Below, in pieces: positions 34,156 to 43,681 of a stretch of DNA of 50,163 bases. The position numbers and the translations under genes are program-made. How positions within the stretch are numbered: the stretch's first letter is position 1; each line of letters begins with the position of its first letter. This stretch comes from Candidatus Methanophagales archaeon. Its GTDB lineage: Archaea > Halobacteriota > Syntropharchaeia > Alkanophagales > Methanospirareceae. Where the stretch lies: the NCBI GenBank assembly GCA_003336485.1, contig QENH01000192.1, positions 1 to 50,163 on the forward strand. Direction: 5' to 3'. A model generated the notes under the pieces. It ran no database searches, had not been told where the DNA came from, and saw only the letters and a program-made list of their open reading frames with translations.

Positions 34156-35760
34156 CTAATGCGTAATTGATCTGCCCACAAACTTTGCCGCTTCTTCTGC
34201 TTTTGTTACTGCGAAAGAAGCATCCAGTATTTTTACCGCTACTCCATATTTATAGACATCCAACGCATCGGTAAATGATGCATAGGCCATATTCACAAGA
34301 TTGCTATATTCATCCGTTATAGTTCCATTAAGCACCTCACGTAGCGCTAAAGTTCTGTTTAGTGACTTATAATGATCGCCTAAAAATGTTATTGTCTCTT
34401 TTACAACTTCTAGTGCCTCTGACGTAGCCAGACAATTAATCTTATTTATAGCCTTAGTTTTCACAGTATCGTCAATCGATCGGCTTGCAAATACAAGAGT
34501 ATAGAAATTTATGACTTTTTCCAGTCGCTGTGCCGAATCATTCAGGTAGAGAATCATAAATTCCGCAATTGCACCATATACCTCGATATCAATGTCCTCA
34601 GAACCGTGCATCATTTCTACTGCATTATATATTGCACGCAAGAGTTTTTCCAAGCTCTCGATAATACTTTCTGTTAGTAGATTTCTCGTGCTGGTATCAG
34701 ACGCTCCCGATTCATTAGGATTATGGGATTTGCATACGGAAGAGACATAGAATACTTCGTTTGCTAGTAGTCGGTATGTGTGTTCACTGCCCGGGCTTTC
34801 GGGATGTGGAGAGGATAACACGACTTTACCATGTCCATATTCTGCAGCTATTATAGCGGGTTTACCCGTAGAATTGGCGATAGCTTTTTTTGATGGTTTC
34901 AGACCCCTCACCCTGGTTAATTCTGGGTTCGTCAGTTGAATCTTTGGGCTTGTAGCAGAAATAGTAGCTAACACTGTTACATCGTCCCCCACTTCACTGC
35001 TGAATATTGGTCCACACCAATAGATCAACGCGATATTACCCGCGTATCCAAACATTACGGGATGCTCGGGCGTCGTTATAGCGTATATTACGGGTCCGCG
35101 AGCGTAAGCAGACAGGATATTACCGCTCTCTTTTTGTTCTAACCTCGCATCTACCAGTTCTAACCATGAACTAGGACCTGATTTGTGATAACCACTAACA
35201 GCCGCTACAGATCCGCCACAATGGCCTATATAGCCACCACCATTGTACACAAATTCAGTTACTTCTTTACAGCCCTCTTTACCTAAGTGAGTACAATACT
35301 CACCGCCACTACCCAGTAATAAGATATTGTAATCTCTTAATGCACCTTCAAGAATGTCTTCCGCGGTTACTATTCCTATATCAAAGCCCATATCATCTAA
35401 TACCTGAATAAACCATATAGCACCGCCAGTTGTGCCATTGCCATAATATACTGCTATCGTGGGTTTGACCATTTTACGTGCCACCACTACTAAACGGGAC
35501 TTATCCAACCCAGAATCTTGATTAACTGTAACACCCAACTCGTCTGCCATGTTCAACAAATAACGGACAGCGCTAAACGAATTAAAAGCAATTACAAAGT
35601 CGCCTCTTGTGTAGACTCGTTTCGCACCTCGTACCCGTTTTTGTAGCCACCATGCATCTACGCCCAGAGCAAGCATGCGGTTAACAACTTTTATGGCGTT
35701 TTGTGTGTATTCGGTACCCGAACAATTATTCAATGCTATTGCATAATAGGATTGTGTCAT
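34156..35760 (-). CDS. BPL_N / class I glutamine-amidotransferase-like protein with helical C-terminus
   Basis: 534 residues from ATG 35760 (GAGGG lies 5 nt before it; a GTG two codons earlier is the alternative). Residues about 100-340 resemble the BPL_N domain, a glutaminase-like fold seen in biotin-ligase N-termini: TIAVYYGNGTTGGAIWFIQ, YNILLLGSGGEYCTHLGKEG, the nucleophile-elbow-like GGGYIGHCGGSVAAVSGYH and the closing YGHGKVVLSSPHPESPG. The Cys of GHCGGS would be the nucleophile. The N-terminal 95 residues (LGVDAWWLQKRVRGAKRVYT) and the helical C-terminal 180 residues are of unknown type. No signal peptide is seen. It is the last gene of the cohesin/SBP unit but has its own AT-rich promoter-like sequence at about 35782-35798 and a terminator upstream. 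The role is unknown. Confidence 0.7.
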   Translation of the reverse strand: MTQSYYAIALNNCSGTEYTQNAIKVVNRMLALGVDAWWLQKRVRGAKRVYTRGDFVIAFNSFSAVRYLLNMADELGVTVNQDSGLDKSRLVVVARKMVKPTIAVYYGNGTTGGAIWFIQVLDDMGFDIGIVTAEDILEGALRDYNILLLGSGGEYCTHLGKEGCKEVTEFVYNGGGYIGHCGGSVAAVSGYHKSGPSSWLELVDARLEQKESGNILSAYARGPVIYAITTPEHPVMFGYAGNIALIYWCGPIFSSEVGDDVTVLATISATSPKIQLTNPELTRVRGLKPSKKAIANSTGKPAIIAAEYGHGKVVLSSPHPESPGSEHTYRLLANEVFYVSSVCKSHNPNESGASDTSTRNLLTESIIESLEKLLRAIYNAVEMMHGSEDIDIEVYGAIAEFMILYLNDSAQRLEKVINFYTLVFASRSIDDTVKTKAINKINCLATSEALEVVKETITFLGDHYKSLNRTLALREVLNGTITDEYSNLVNMAYASFTDALDVYKYGVAVKILDASFAVTKAEEAAKFVGRSITH

Positions 35761-35800
35761 GATCACCCTCTGCCGTTGAATATATCATAATAATACAAAT

Positions 35801-35848
35801 AAAAAAGGGAAAAAAAGAGACGTCTTTTGCTACTCGCTGTATGTCTCT
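35801..35848 (-). terminator. Hairpin plus T-run after the last SBP of the cohesin unit
   Basis: Directly after the TGA at 35849-35851, the minus strand has arms AGAGAC (35843-35848) and GTCTCT (35816-35821) around a 21-nt loop, then T7-CCC-T6. The T-run alone would be a good archaeal terminator. It separates the SBP run from the BPL_N-type gene. Confidence 0.5.
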
Positions 35849-37096
35849 TCAACTCGGTTCCGGATACACAAATACTCCGTGCTCATCTAGATCAAAGTCC
35901 AATCCCTGGAATCTAGTCAGATATTCTTGGTGGATTGCTTTCGGGTCTAAATCAGCGAAAATGTCAGGATGGAACCATTTTGCCAGGTATCCAATAGCGA
36001 TGAAATGTTTTCCAGCGGTGAGTTCTTTTATAATCACGTAAACTTCGTTATTCTTCACTGCGTCTACGTTCTCTAACTCAGGACGTCCCATCATTTCAGC
36101 CCTTACTTCTTCTAGCCCCTTGGTGTCGTCTACATCATAGCCATAGTCGCTGCGGTTATATGTCTGCTTAACGATTATTTCCGGGTCTCGCATTACTACC
36201 TCTTCCGGGTCTACGACGACATAACCAGAAAGGTCACTAAAGATGTAGTTCCCGCCCGCCATTTCGACAAATGTATCATACCCCGTGCCTTCTCCACCTA
36301 CCTTGTATGATCCATACAATCGTTCGAAATAGACTTTAGGTCTTTCATCTTCAGGTATTTTCGTGCCTTTATCTGCAACGGTAGCCATACAATCCTCGTA
36401 GAATCCAATAAACGTTTCTGCATCTTCCTCTTTATCAAAGATGTAGCCCAGCGTCTCTGCCTCCTCAATGTAATTTTCTGGCTTGAAACAGTCAAAACGA
36501 ACCACCGTGACACCCGCATCTTCTAGTTGTTCTTGAACCCAAGAATCCGTCATCACTGTTGCATATATAAATACCGCATCGGGATCAAGCTCTAATATCT
36601 TTTCGACGTCTGGAGACCGTGCAGAACCTATACTCGGGTAATCTTGGAACTCAGGGAAGTACATTTCCCTCTTGGGTACATCAGATGATACAGCGACAAT
36701 CTTTTCCTTTTCCACATTGAGAGATCGCATTACCTCTATAATATTACGATTGAGAATAGCTATTCTCTCCAGTGGCTTATCTATTGTGACCGTTCTGTCA
36801 AGAGTATCAACGACCGTAAGCTCCTCCTCCTTTCCCACGATGATCAACTTTATCTGTACAAAATCCAGCGGGTCTATTTTACCATCGCATTTCGCGTCCG
36901 CGAATTCCGTCTTGGGCTTCTCGCCGAAAAATATTAGCTTTACGTACGTTAAATCGCGCATATCTATCGTATCGTCTTCGTTTGCGTTACCGTAAACGCC
37001 TAAGACGAAATCGTCTTCTGCCACAACCACAGGTAAAGCCACTAAAAACAGCGAACACAGCACTACTCCTATTACCAACATTGTTTTTGTTTTCAT
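35849..37096 (-). CDS. Dockerin-bearing substrate-binding protein (SBP 9)
   Basis: ATG 37096 (MKTKTMLVIGVVLC, 415 residues) is chosen because GGAGGTG lies about 11 nt before it; the frame is open 11 codons further to a TTG. Signal peptide 1-26, dockerin 27-90 directly after it. Its second loop is changed to DAKCDGKIDPLD, with Cys for Tyr and Asp for Asn, unlike all other copies. The linker is TVVDTLDRTVTIDKPLERIA. The binding domain has RSPDVEKILELDPDAVFIYA and FVEMAGGNYIFSDLSGY. The C-terminus LDEHGVFVYPEPS is shared with SBP 10. Confidence 0.88.
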   Translation of the reverse strand: MKTKTMLVIGVVLCSLFLVALPVVVAEDDFVLGVYGNANEDDTIDMRDLTYVKLIFFGEKPKTEFADAKCDGKIDPLDFVQIKLIIVGKEEELTVVDTLDRTVTIDKPLERIAILNRNIIEVMRSLNVEKEKIVAVSSDVPKREMYFPEFQDYPSIGSARSPDVEKILELDPDAVFIYATVMTDSWVQEQLEDAGVTVVRFDCFKPENYIEEAETLGYIFDKEEDAETFIGFYEDCMATVADKGTKIPEDERPKVYFERLYGSYKVGGEGTGYDTFVEMAGGNYIFSDLSGYVVVDPEEVVMRDPEIIVKQTYNRSDYGYDVDDTKGLEEVRAEMMGRPELENVDAVKNNEVYVIIKELTAGKHFIAIGYLAKWFHPDIFADLDPKAIHQEYLTRFQGLDFDLDEHGVFVYPEPS

Positions 37097-37125
37097 TTTT
37101 TCTTTTTCACCTCCTATATTTTTTA

Positions 37126-38370
37126 TCAACTCTGTTCAGGATACACAAATACTCCGTGCTCATCTAGATCAAAGTCCAATCCCTGGAATCTAGCCAGATA
37201 TTCTTGATGGATTGCTTTTGGGTCTAAATCATCGAAAAGACCAGGATGGAACCATTTTGCTAAGTATGCTATACCTATGAAACAACTTGGCCCATTCAGC
37301 ACCGTTTGAGCGATTACATAAACATCGTTATTCTGCACTGCTGATACTAATTCTAACTCAGGGCGATCCATTAGTTCGCTCCTAGCATCTTTTAGCCCTG
37401 CCAAATCGTCTACAGCATATCCACTTTCATAGATGTTAAATTTGATTATGATCTCAGGATCACGTTTAATTACCTCTTCCGGGTCCACCGTGAAATAGCG
37501 CCCTAGGTCGCTAAGGGTATTGTTTCCACCTGCCATTTCTAGCTTATTGTGCCAGGAAGTGCCTTTACCGCAGGTCCTGTAAAGTTTCGTAGTTTCAAAG
37601 TAGATTTTTGGCCTCTCACCATCGGGAATCTCCTTTGTCCTCTCTTCAATTGAATCCACCACCCCCTTATAGAACTTCAAGAACTCATCTGCTTCTCCTT
37701 TTTTACCTATGATGTATCCAAGCGTCTCTACTTCTTCCACATAACTTTTTGGATCGTAAAAATCGAAACAAATTACCCTGAGGCCAACATCTTCGAGCTT
37801 TTGAACCGCGTCGTAATAGGTGGACGAGGCATATGCAAAGACAACGTCAGGATTTAGGCTTAATATCTTTTCGATGTCCGGAGTCTTTGCACTTCCTACA
37901 TCGGGATGATCCTGGAATTCAGGATAGAATACTTCATCTTTACTGAGCACCCAGTGATGTACACCGACTATTTTATCCGTTTCTAGCTTTAGAGAGCGTG
38001 CTGTTTCAATGTATGTTAGACTAAGAGAGACCATCCTCTCGAGCGGTTTTTTCACCGTTACTATTCTATCCGCGGAATCGACCAGCGTAAGCTCCTTCTC
38101 CTTGCCCACGATAACTAACTTTATCTGTACAAAATCCAACGGGTTTATCTCGCCATCGTATTTCGCGTCTGCTAACTCGGTCTCCTGCTTCTCGCCGAAG
38201 AAGATCAGCTTTACGTACGTTAAATCGCGCATATCGATCGTATCGTCTTCATTTGCGTTGCCGTAAACGCCTAAGATGTAATCGTCTTCTGCCGCAGCAA
38301 TCGCAGGTAAAGCCACTAAAAACAGCGAACACAGCACTACACCTAGTGCCAACATTGTTTTTGTTTTCAT
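37126..38370 (-). CDS. Dockerin-bearing substrate-binding protein (SBP 10)
   Basis: Start at ATG 38370 (MKTKTMLALGVVLC, 414 residues): the longer open frame runs back inside SBP 11 and does not give a signal peptide. Signal peptide 1-27, dockerin 28-91 (EDDYILGVYGN), linker TLVDSADRIVTVKKPLERMV. The binding domain includes KTPDIEKILSLNPDVVFAYA and LEMAGGNNTLSDLGRYF. It shares its N-terminus and the HGVFVYPE end with SBP 9, and the two are adjacent, so they are a recent duplicate pair. Confidence 0.88.
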   Translation of the reverse strand: MKTKTMLALGVVLCSLFLVALPAIAAAEDDYILGVYGNANEDDTIDMRDLTYVKLIFFGEKQETELADAKYDGEINPLDFVQIKLVIVGKEKELTLVDSADRIVTVKKPLERMVSLSLTYIETARSLKLETDKIVGVHHWVLSKDEVFYPEFQDHPDVGSAKTPDIEKILSLNPDVVFAYASSTYYDAVQKLEDVGLRVICFDFYDPKSYVEEVETLGYIIGKKGEADEFLKFYKGVVDSIEERTKEIPDGERPKIYFETTKLYRTCGKGTSWHNKLEMAGGNNTLSDLGRYFTVDPEEVIKRDPEIIIKFNIYESGYAVDDLAGLKDARSELMDRPELELVSAVQNNDVYVIAQTVLNGPSCFIGIAYLAKWFHPGLFDDLDPKAIHQEYLARFQGLDFDLDEHGVFVYPEQS

Positions 38371-38396
38371 TTTTTCTTTTTCACTACCCCTATTTT

Positions 38397-39665
38397 TTAT
38401 CCACTCGGTTCCGGATACACAAATGTGCCATGTTCCTCCAACTTGTAGTCCAAGCCCTGGAATTCTGTTAGATATTCTTGATGGATTGCCTTTGGATCTA
38501 AGTCCTCGAAGAGATCGGGATGGAACCATTTTGCTAAGTACCCAATACCCATAAAGTGCTGTGCTCCACCGTAGAGGTCATTACTTATCACATAAACCCG
38601 TCCTTGCTTCACTGCGGTGACCTCTGCCAGTTCTGGACGACTCATGATTTCGTCCCTTAAACGGGTCAGTTCGGTTATATCATCGGATTCATATCCGCTA
38701 TTTCCTCGAGCCACAATGACTATAATATCGGGATTGCGTTTTATCACCTCTTCGGGATCCACCGTTGGATAGCCCGAAAGATCGCTGAAGATATTGGTTC
38801 CTCCGGCTAGCGCGATTTTTTCATGATAGCCTGCCCCTTCGCCACAGGTCTTGTACGGATTCCACTCAAAGTATACCGTTGGTTTATCTTCTTCCGAAAG
38901 TTCTTCTACTCGCTCTTTTACTGTATTCATTACGCCAGTATAGAAATCAAGGAACTCATCTGCTTCGTTCCGTTTTCCAAGTATATAGCCCATCTTTTGT
39001 ATTTCATCTACGTGATTCGAGGGTCTATAACCATCAATCCGCAGAACGGTGATCGTAGGATCCGCTTCGTTTAGCGTATTCTGGATCTTTTCGTAGCTAG
39101 AGGAACTGCCTACCCTTGCATATATCCAGACAGTATCCGGATGCAACTCCAATATCGCCTCATAATCCGGGGATGAGACTGATCCAAGACCCTGGCACTC
39201 GCTGAACTCCGGGAAGTATATGTTATCCTCTTTGATATATGTGCCAACCCCTACTATTTTATCTGACTCTAACTTAAGTGAACGCATCGGTTCGAGAATA
39301 GGACTCAAAAGTACAATCAGTCTATCAAGCGGTTTTTTCACCGTTACCATTCTATCCGCGGAATCGACCAGCGTAAGCTCATTCTCCTTACCCACGATAA
39401 CTAACTTTATCTGTACAAAATCCAACGGGTTTATCTCGCCATCGTATTTCGCGTCTGCTAACTCGGTCTCCTGCATCTCGCCGAAGAAGATCAGCTTTAC
39501 GTACGTTAGGTCTCGCATATCGATCGTATCGTCTTCGTTTGCGTTGCCGTAAACGCCTAAGACGTAATCGTCTTCTGCCGCAACCACAGGTAAAGCTACT
39601 AAAAACAGCAAACACAGCACTACCGCTATTTCCAACAGTGCTACCACTTTTGGTTTTGTTTTCAT
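38397..39665 (-). CDS. Dockerin-bearing substrate-binding protein (SBP 11)
   Basis: 422 residues: signal peptide to about 30 (VALPVVAAEDD), dockerin 31-94 with Met for Arg/Lys after the first repeat (GEMQETEL), linker TLVDSADRMVTVKKPLDRLI. The binding domain has SSPDYEAILELHPDTVWIYA, KIALAGGTNIFSDLSGY and the ligand-side NPYKTCGEGAGYH with one Cys. The end is LEEHGTFVYPEPSG. It follows SBP 12 by 25 nt and is part of the six-SBP run behind the cohesin genes. Confidence 0.88.
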   Translation of the reverse strand: MKTKPKVVALLEIAVVLCLLFLVALPVVAAEDDYVLGVYGNANEDDTIDMRDLTYVKLIFFGEMQETELADAKYDGEINPLDFVQIKLVIVGKENELTLVDSADRMVTVKKPLDRLIVLLSPILEPMRSLKLESDKIVGVGTYIKEDNIYFPEFSECQGLGSVSSPDYEAILELHPDTVWIYARVGSSSSYEKIQNTLNEADPTITVLRIDGYRPSNHVDEIQKMGYILGKRNEADEFLDFYTGVMNTVKERVEELSEEDKPTVYFEWNPYKTCGEGAGYHEKIALAGGTNIFSDLSGYPTVDPEEVIKRNPDIIVIVARGNSGYESDDITELTRLRDEIMSRPELAEVTAVKQGRVYVISNDLYGGAQHFMGIGYLAKWFHPDLFEDLDPKAIHQEYLTEFQGLDYKLEEHGTFVYPEPSG

Positions 39666-39690
39666 CTTTTCTTTTCACTACCTAAATTTT

Positions 39691-40998
39691 TTATTTGCCA
39701 TCCGGATGCTTCTCAGGATGATACACGAATACACCGTGCTCGTCCAAGTCGTAGTCTATGCGCTGGAATCTTGTCAGCCATTCCTGATGAATTGCATTTG
39801 GATTTAGGTCCTCAAATAGCTCGGGATGGAACCACTTTGCAAGATATGGTAATCCGAGGAACCATCCCCTCCACACCATTGAATCACCATGCAATAAATA
39901 GACTTCTCCATCTTCCACTGCGTCTACGTTCTCAAATACGGGGAGAGTCATGAACTCTGCTCTGAACGCTTTTGCTTCTGATAGGTCATCTACGTCATAG
40001 CCAAAAGTATGGGCTGGCCACCCGGATTGCACGAATATGATAGAAGGATTCTCCGCGATCACCCACTCAGGATCCACTGTGATCCAACCTCCGGGAAGAT
40101 TTCCGGCGATATTGATGCCGCCTGCCATTTTGATCATCTGATTTGCACCTTGATTAGCATTACCGTAAGTTTTCCATTCTTCGGATCGTCTATAGGTACC
40201 AAATACTCGTGGCTTATCGCCCTCGGAAAGCCCTTCTGTTCGATCTTTGATTATATCTACGTAGCCTTCATACCAATCAATGTACTTTTCAGCCTCCGCC
40301 CCCTTATTAAGGATATATGCAAGCTTTTCCACTGTTTCTGTGTATGTAAGTGGACTGGTGCAGTATGCGCCAATAACAGGTATGCCTGTTCCCTCAAGCA
40401 GGTCTGCAAGCTTTTCCGTTGCACTACCTGATGTAATCATAAGGACGAGATCTGGCTCAAGCGCGCATATACTCTCAGCGTCTGGTGCCCATGTGGAGCC
40501 AATGGATGGGAGCTGACTTAACTCCGGGAACAATAACTCTGCCGACTCTATGGTGGAGCTCACACCGACCACTTTGTCCTCTGCTCCAATTGCTTTGATA
40601 ACTCCCGCTGTCGCGTGATATGTGACGACCATCCTCTCCACTGGCATGCTTACCGTCACGATTCTATCGACTTCGTCCACAATCGTAAGCTCCGTCTCCT
40701 TACCCACGATAACTAACTTTATCTGTACAAAATCCAACGGGTTTATCTCGCCATCGTATTTCGCATCTGCCAACTCCGTCTCCGGCTTTTCGCCAAAGAA
40801 AATCAGTTTTACGTACGTCAGGTCTCGCATATCAATCGTATCGTCTTCGTTTGCGTTGCCGTAAATGCCTAGGACGAAATCGTCTTCTGTCGCAATCGCA
40901 GGTAAAGCCACTAAAAGCACCGAACACAGCGCAATTGCTATTACCACAAACCTTTTCGATAGAAAATGTTTACCAAAAGAACCTTTTTTTGTTTCCAT
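39691..40998 (-). CDS. Dockerin-bearing substrate-binding protein (SBP 12)
   Basis: 435 residues: signal peptide to about 37 (METKKGSFGKHFLSKRFVVI then LCSVLLVALPAIAT), dockerin 38-101, linker TIVDEVDRIVTVSMPVERMV. The binding domain has STWAPDAESICALEPDLVLM, KTYGNANQGANQMIKMAGG and INIAGNLPGGWITVDPEWVI. The DPEWVI strand is shared with SBP 1 and SBP 14 and marks a subgroup. The His/Lys-rich tail HGVFVYHPEKHPDGK resembles that of SBP 6. Only 15 nt separate it from SBP 13. Confidence 0.88.
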   Translation of the reverse strand: METKKGSFGKHFLSKRFVVIAIALCSVLLVALPAIATEDDFVLGIYGNANEDDTIDMRDLTYVKLIFFGEKPETELADAKYDGEINPLDFVQIKLVIVGKETELTIVDEVDRIVTVSMPVERMVVTYHATAGVIKAIGAEDKVVGVSSTIESAELLFPELSQLPSIGSTWAPDAESICALEPDLVLMITSGSATEKLADLLEGTGIPVIGAYCTSPLTYTETVEKLAYILNKGAEAEKYIDWYEGYVDIIKDRTEGLSEGDKPRVFGTYRRSEEWKTYGNANQGANQMIKMAGGINIAGNLPGGWITVDPEWVIAENPSIIFVQSGWPAHTFGYDVDDLSEAKAFRAEFMTLPVFENVDAVEDGEVYLLHGDSMVWRGWFLGLPYLAKWFHPELFEDLNPNAIHQEWLTRFQRIDYDLDEHGVFVYHPEKHPDGK

Positions 40999-41013
40999 TT
41001 TTTACTCATCTAT

Positions 41014-42306
41014 TCATGACACAGGATAAGTCGGGTAAGCATAGACACCATTAAACTCCATATCAAGAAACCTCTGGAACCATTCCTCGTGAATAGCTAC
41101 AGGGTCTAGATCCTCAAACAACTCGGGATGTATCCACTTCGCAACGTAGGAATGGAAAATACTTGGATGCACCGTTTTTGAGTCAAGACTGATTAGATAT
41201 ACACCACCATTCTTAACCGCATCGATGTGATCCCAGCCAGGATGGCCCATAATACTGTTTCTCAACTCGTCCATCGGTCCTGTATCGGTCACACCGTATC
41301 CACAAGGAAGCATATTTACACTCATCTCACGAAGAATTACCTGCGGGTTCCTCACAATTATTGCCTCGGGATCCACCTCTGCATAGTAATCAATCTCCTC
41401 AAAGATATTGGTACCACCGCAAAAGACAATGGTATTATGACCTACACCGCCAGTACCATAAGTGGTATAATCTCCGCCATGAGTCTCATAATATACTCGG
41501 GGCTTCTGATCTTCCTTCAAGTCCTCTACCCGCTCTTCTATAAGGCCAAGGTATTGCTGCTCGAAGTTGATAAGCTCTTCCGCCTTTTCTTGCTTCCCCA
41601 ACATCCAGCCACAGTTTCTTATTTCTCTGGAATACTTTTCCGGGCGGTAGAAATCCATCTGGACTACCGGAATGCCAGCAGCGTTTAACTTCTCCACGAA
41701 GTCCGGCCAAGTACGGAACGAATAAAGAAGTACGATGTCCGGATTCAGCTCCATAATCGCTTCTGTATCCCACTTGGAGTATCTTCCAACTGAAGGTATC
41801 TCCGCTACGAAGCTCTCAAATTCCGCTTTCTTCTTTGTTGAATCGTCAACACCAACGATCCCATCCTGCTCGCCAAAGGCCCAAAGCGTTTTTGCTGCGT
41901 AACTACTCAGAATAACGGTCTTATTTATCGGTGTATTGATCGTCACAGGTTTTTCTGTGATATCAGGCGATTTACCAAGATACTGAAGCAGCGTAAGTTC
42001 CTTCTCCTTACCCACAATAACTAACTTTATCTGTACAAAATCCAGCGGGTTTATCTCGCCATCGTATTTCGCGTCTGCCAACTCGGTCTCGGGCTTTTCG
42101 CCGAAGAAGATCAGCTTTACGTACGTTAAATCACGCATATCGATCGTATCGTCTTCGTTTGCGTTGCCGTAAATGCCTAGGACGAAATCGTCTTCTGCTG
42201 CAATCGCAGGTAAAGCCACTAAAAGCACCGAACACAGCGCAATTGCTATTACCACAAACCTTTTCAATAGATAAGGTTTACCAAAAGAACTTTTTTTTGT
42301 TTCCAT
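41014..42306 (-). CDS. Dockerin-bearing substrate-binding protein (SBP 13)
   Basis: 430 residues: signal peptide to about 37, dockerin 38-101, then the LLQYLGKSPDITEKPVTI linker. This is the only copy of that linker type in this unit. The binding domain has TVILSSYAAKTLWAFGEQDG, KLNAAGIPVVQMDFYRPEKY and VFCGGTNIFEEIDYY. Its N-terminus is nearly identical to SBP 12, while its binding domain is closer to SBP 4 and 5, so signal-dockerin and binding parts have different relatives. This looks like recombination or gene conversion. Confidence 0.88.
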   Translation of the reverse strand: METKKSSFGKPYLLKRFVVIAIALCSVLLVALPAIAAEDDFVLGIYGNANEDDTIDMRDLTYVKLIFFGEKPETELADAKYDGEINPLDFVQIKLVIVGKEKELTLLQYLGKSPDITEKPVTINTPINKTVILSSYAAKTLWAFGEQDGIVGVDDSTKKKAEFESFVAEIPSVGRYSKWDTEAIMELNPDIVLLYSFRTWPDFVEKLNAAGIPVVQMDFYRPEKYSREIRNCGWMLGKQEKAEELINFEQQYLGLIEERVEDLKEDQKPRVYYETHGGDYTTYGTGGVGHNTIVFCGGTNIFEEIDYYAEVDPEAIIVRNPQVILREMSVNMLPCGYGVTDTGPMDELRNSIMGHPGWDHIDAVKNGGVYLISLDSKTVHPSIFHSYVAKWIHPELFEDLDPVAIHEEWFQRFLDMEFNGVYAYPTYPVS

Positions 42307-42332
42307 CTTTTCTTTTCAATTACCTCCTATCC

Positions 42333-43655
42333 CTAATTGTCAGGAATCCCAGCTAAGTCACCGCCACATTCTATGGGCGGATACGCAAATACTCCGTGCT
42401 CGTCCAGATCATAGTCCAACCCCTGAAAATCAGTTAAGTATTCCTGATGGATCGCCTCGGGATCCAAGTCCTCGAAGAGTTCCGGATGGAACCATTTCGC
42501 AAGGTATGCGAGATGCACAAAATGTGTGAGGTGCCCATGAGTCAGTTCTGTTGAGACCACATAAACCTGCTCGTTCTCCACAGCACGGATGTGGTCAAAT
42601 CCTGAACGATTCATGACACTTTCTCTTACCGCTTTCATTTCTGTTGGATCGTCCACTTCGTACCCTTGTGCGGCTTTGGAATCTACCTTAGCTATAATAT
42701 CCGGATTCTCCACTATCACCCATTCCGGATCTAGGATAGGATAATTCGAATAGGTCCCAGATCCAAGTTTCTCCGCTGCGATATTTATACCTCCTGCTGT
42801 TACAATAAGCAAGTGGTCTGCCGTATTTTCGTTAACCGTTAGGAAGTCTGAATATTCGTAGTATACGCGAGGTTTATCCACCTCTGATAGCTTCTCTGTT
42901 TTATCCGCAATTGAATCCACACAACCTTCATAGAACTCAATGAACTCTTCTGCTTCTTCCACCGTATCAAATATGTAACCCGCCTTTAGCATCTCTTCTG
43001 TCATTGTTTCTTGATTATAGCAGTCCAAAGCGACAACAGGAATTCCTGCGGGCGTAAGTTTTTCTACATTCTCTGTGCACCTAAAAGAACCCACAATCAC
43101 TATATCCGGATTGAGTTCAATCATCTCTTCGTAGTCCGGTGCGTTCCACTTTCCAACTGATGGTAACGTACTCAAGTAAGGGAAGAATATTTCCGCTTCT
43201 TTTACATGTTCTGGTACTCCAACCACCCGATCTTGCACATTAAGCACTCTAATTGCTTCTGCACTCCCGGTAGCTGCAAATAGCACTACCCTCTTGATGG
43301 GTTCCTCCACCGTTACGATTCTGTCAGCAGAATCCACGAGTGTGAGCTCCGTCTCCTTACCCACGATAATCAGCTTTATCTGCACAAAATCCAGCGGGTT
43401 TATTTCGCCATCGTATTTCGCATCTGCTAACTTCGTCTCCGGCTTTTCGTCGAAGAAAATCAGCTTTACGTACGTCAAGTCCCGCATGTCAATCGTATTG
43501 TCTTCATTTGCGTTGCCGTATATGCCTAAGACGAAATCGTCTTCTGCCGCAATCGCAGGTAAAACTACTAAAAACAGCAAAGACAGCACAATTGCTATTC
43601 CCACAAACCTTTTCGATAGAAAAGGTTTACCCAAAGAACTTTTTTCTGTATTCAT
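42333..43655 (-). CDS. Dockerin-bearing substrate-binding protein (SBP 14)
   Basis: 440 residues: signal peptide to about 37 (MNTEKSSLGKPFLSKRFVGI), dockerin 38-101 with Asp for Gly at the end of the first repeat (IFFDEKPET) and Asn for Asp in the first loop (NEDNTIDM), linker TLVDSADRIVTVEEPIKRVV. The binding domain has KWNAPDYEEMIELNPDIVIV and TVNENTADHLLIVTAGGINI. The C-terminus goes beyond the usual end (FAYPPIECGGDLAGIPDN) and has one Cys. It is the first SBP after the surface-anchor gene, 94 nt downstream, across a long GA-rich leader. Confidence 0.88.
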   Translation of the reverse strand: MNTEKSSLGKPFLSKRFVGIAIVLSLLFLVVLPAIAAEDDFVLGIYGNANEDNTIDMRDLTYVKLIFFDEKPETKLADAKYDGEINPLDFVQIKLIIVGKETELTLVDSADRIVTVEEPIKRVVLFAATGSAEAIRVLNVQDRVVGVPEHVKEAEIFFPYLSTLPSVGKWNAPDYEEMIELNPDIVIVGSFRCTENVEKLTPAGIPVVALDCYNQETMTEEMLKAGYIFDTVEEAEEFIEFYEGCVDSIADKTEKLSEVDKPRVYYEYSDFLTVNENTADHLLIVTAGGINIAAEKLGSGTYSNYPILDPEWVIVENPDIIAKVDSKAAQGYEVDDPTEMKAVRESVMNRSGFDHIRAVENEQVYVVSTELTHGHLTHFVHLAYLAKWFHPELFEDLDPEAIHQEYLTDFQGLDYDLDEHGVFAYPPIECGGDLAGIPDN

Positions 43656-43681
43656 TTTTTTTCTTCAACTCCTATTTTTTC

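Noticed and set aside
38371-38529. N-terminal extension of SBP 10 to 38529
   Set aside because: It overlaps the 3' end of SBP 11 in another frame. The ATG at 38370 starts a standard signal peptide like that of SBP 9.
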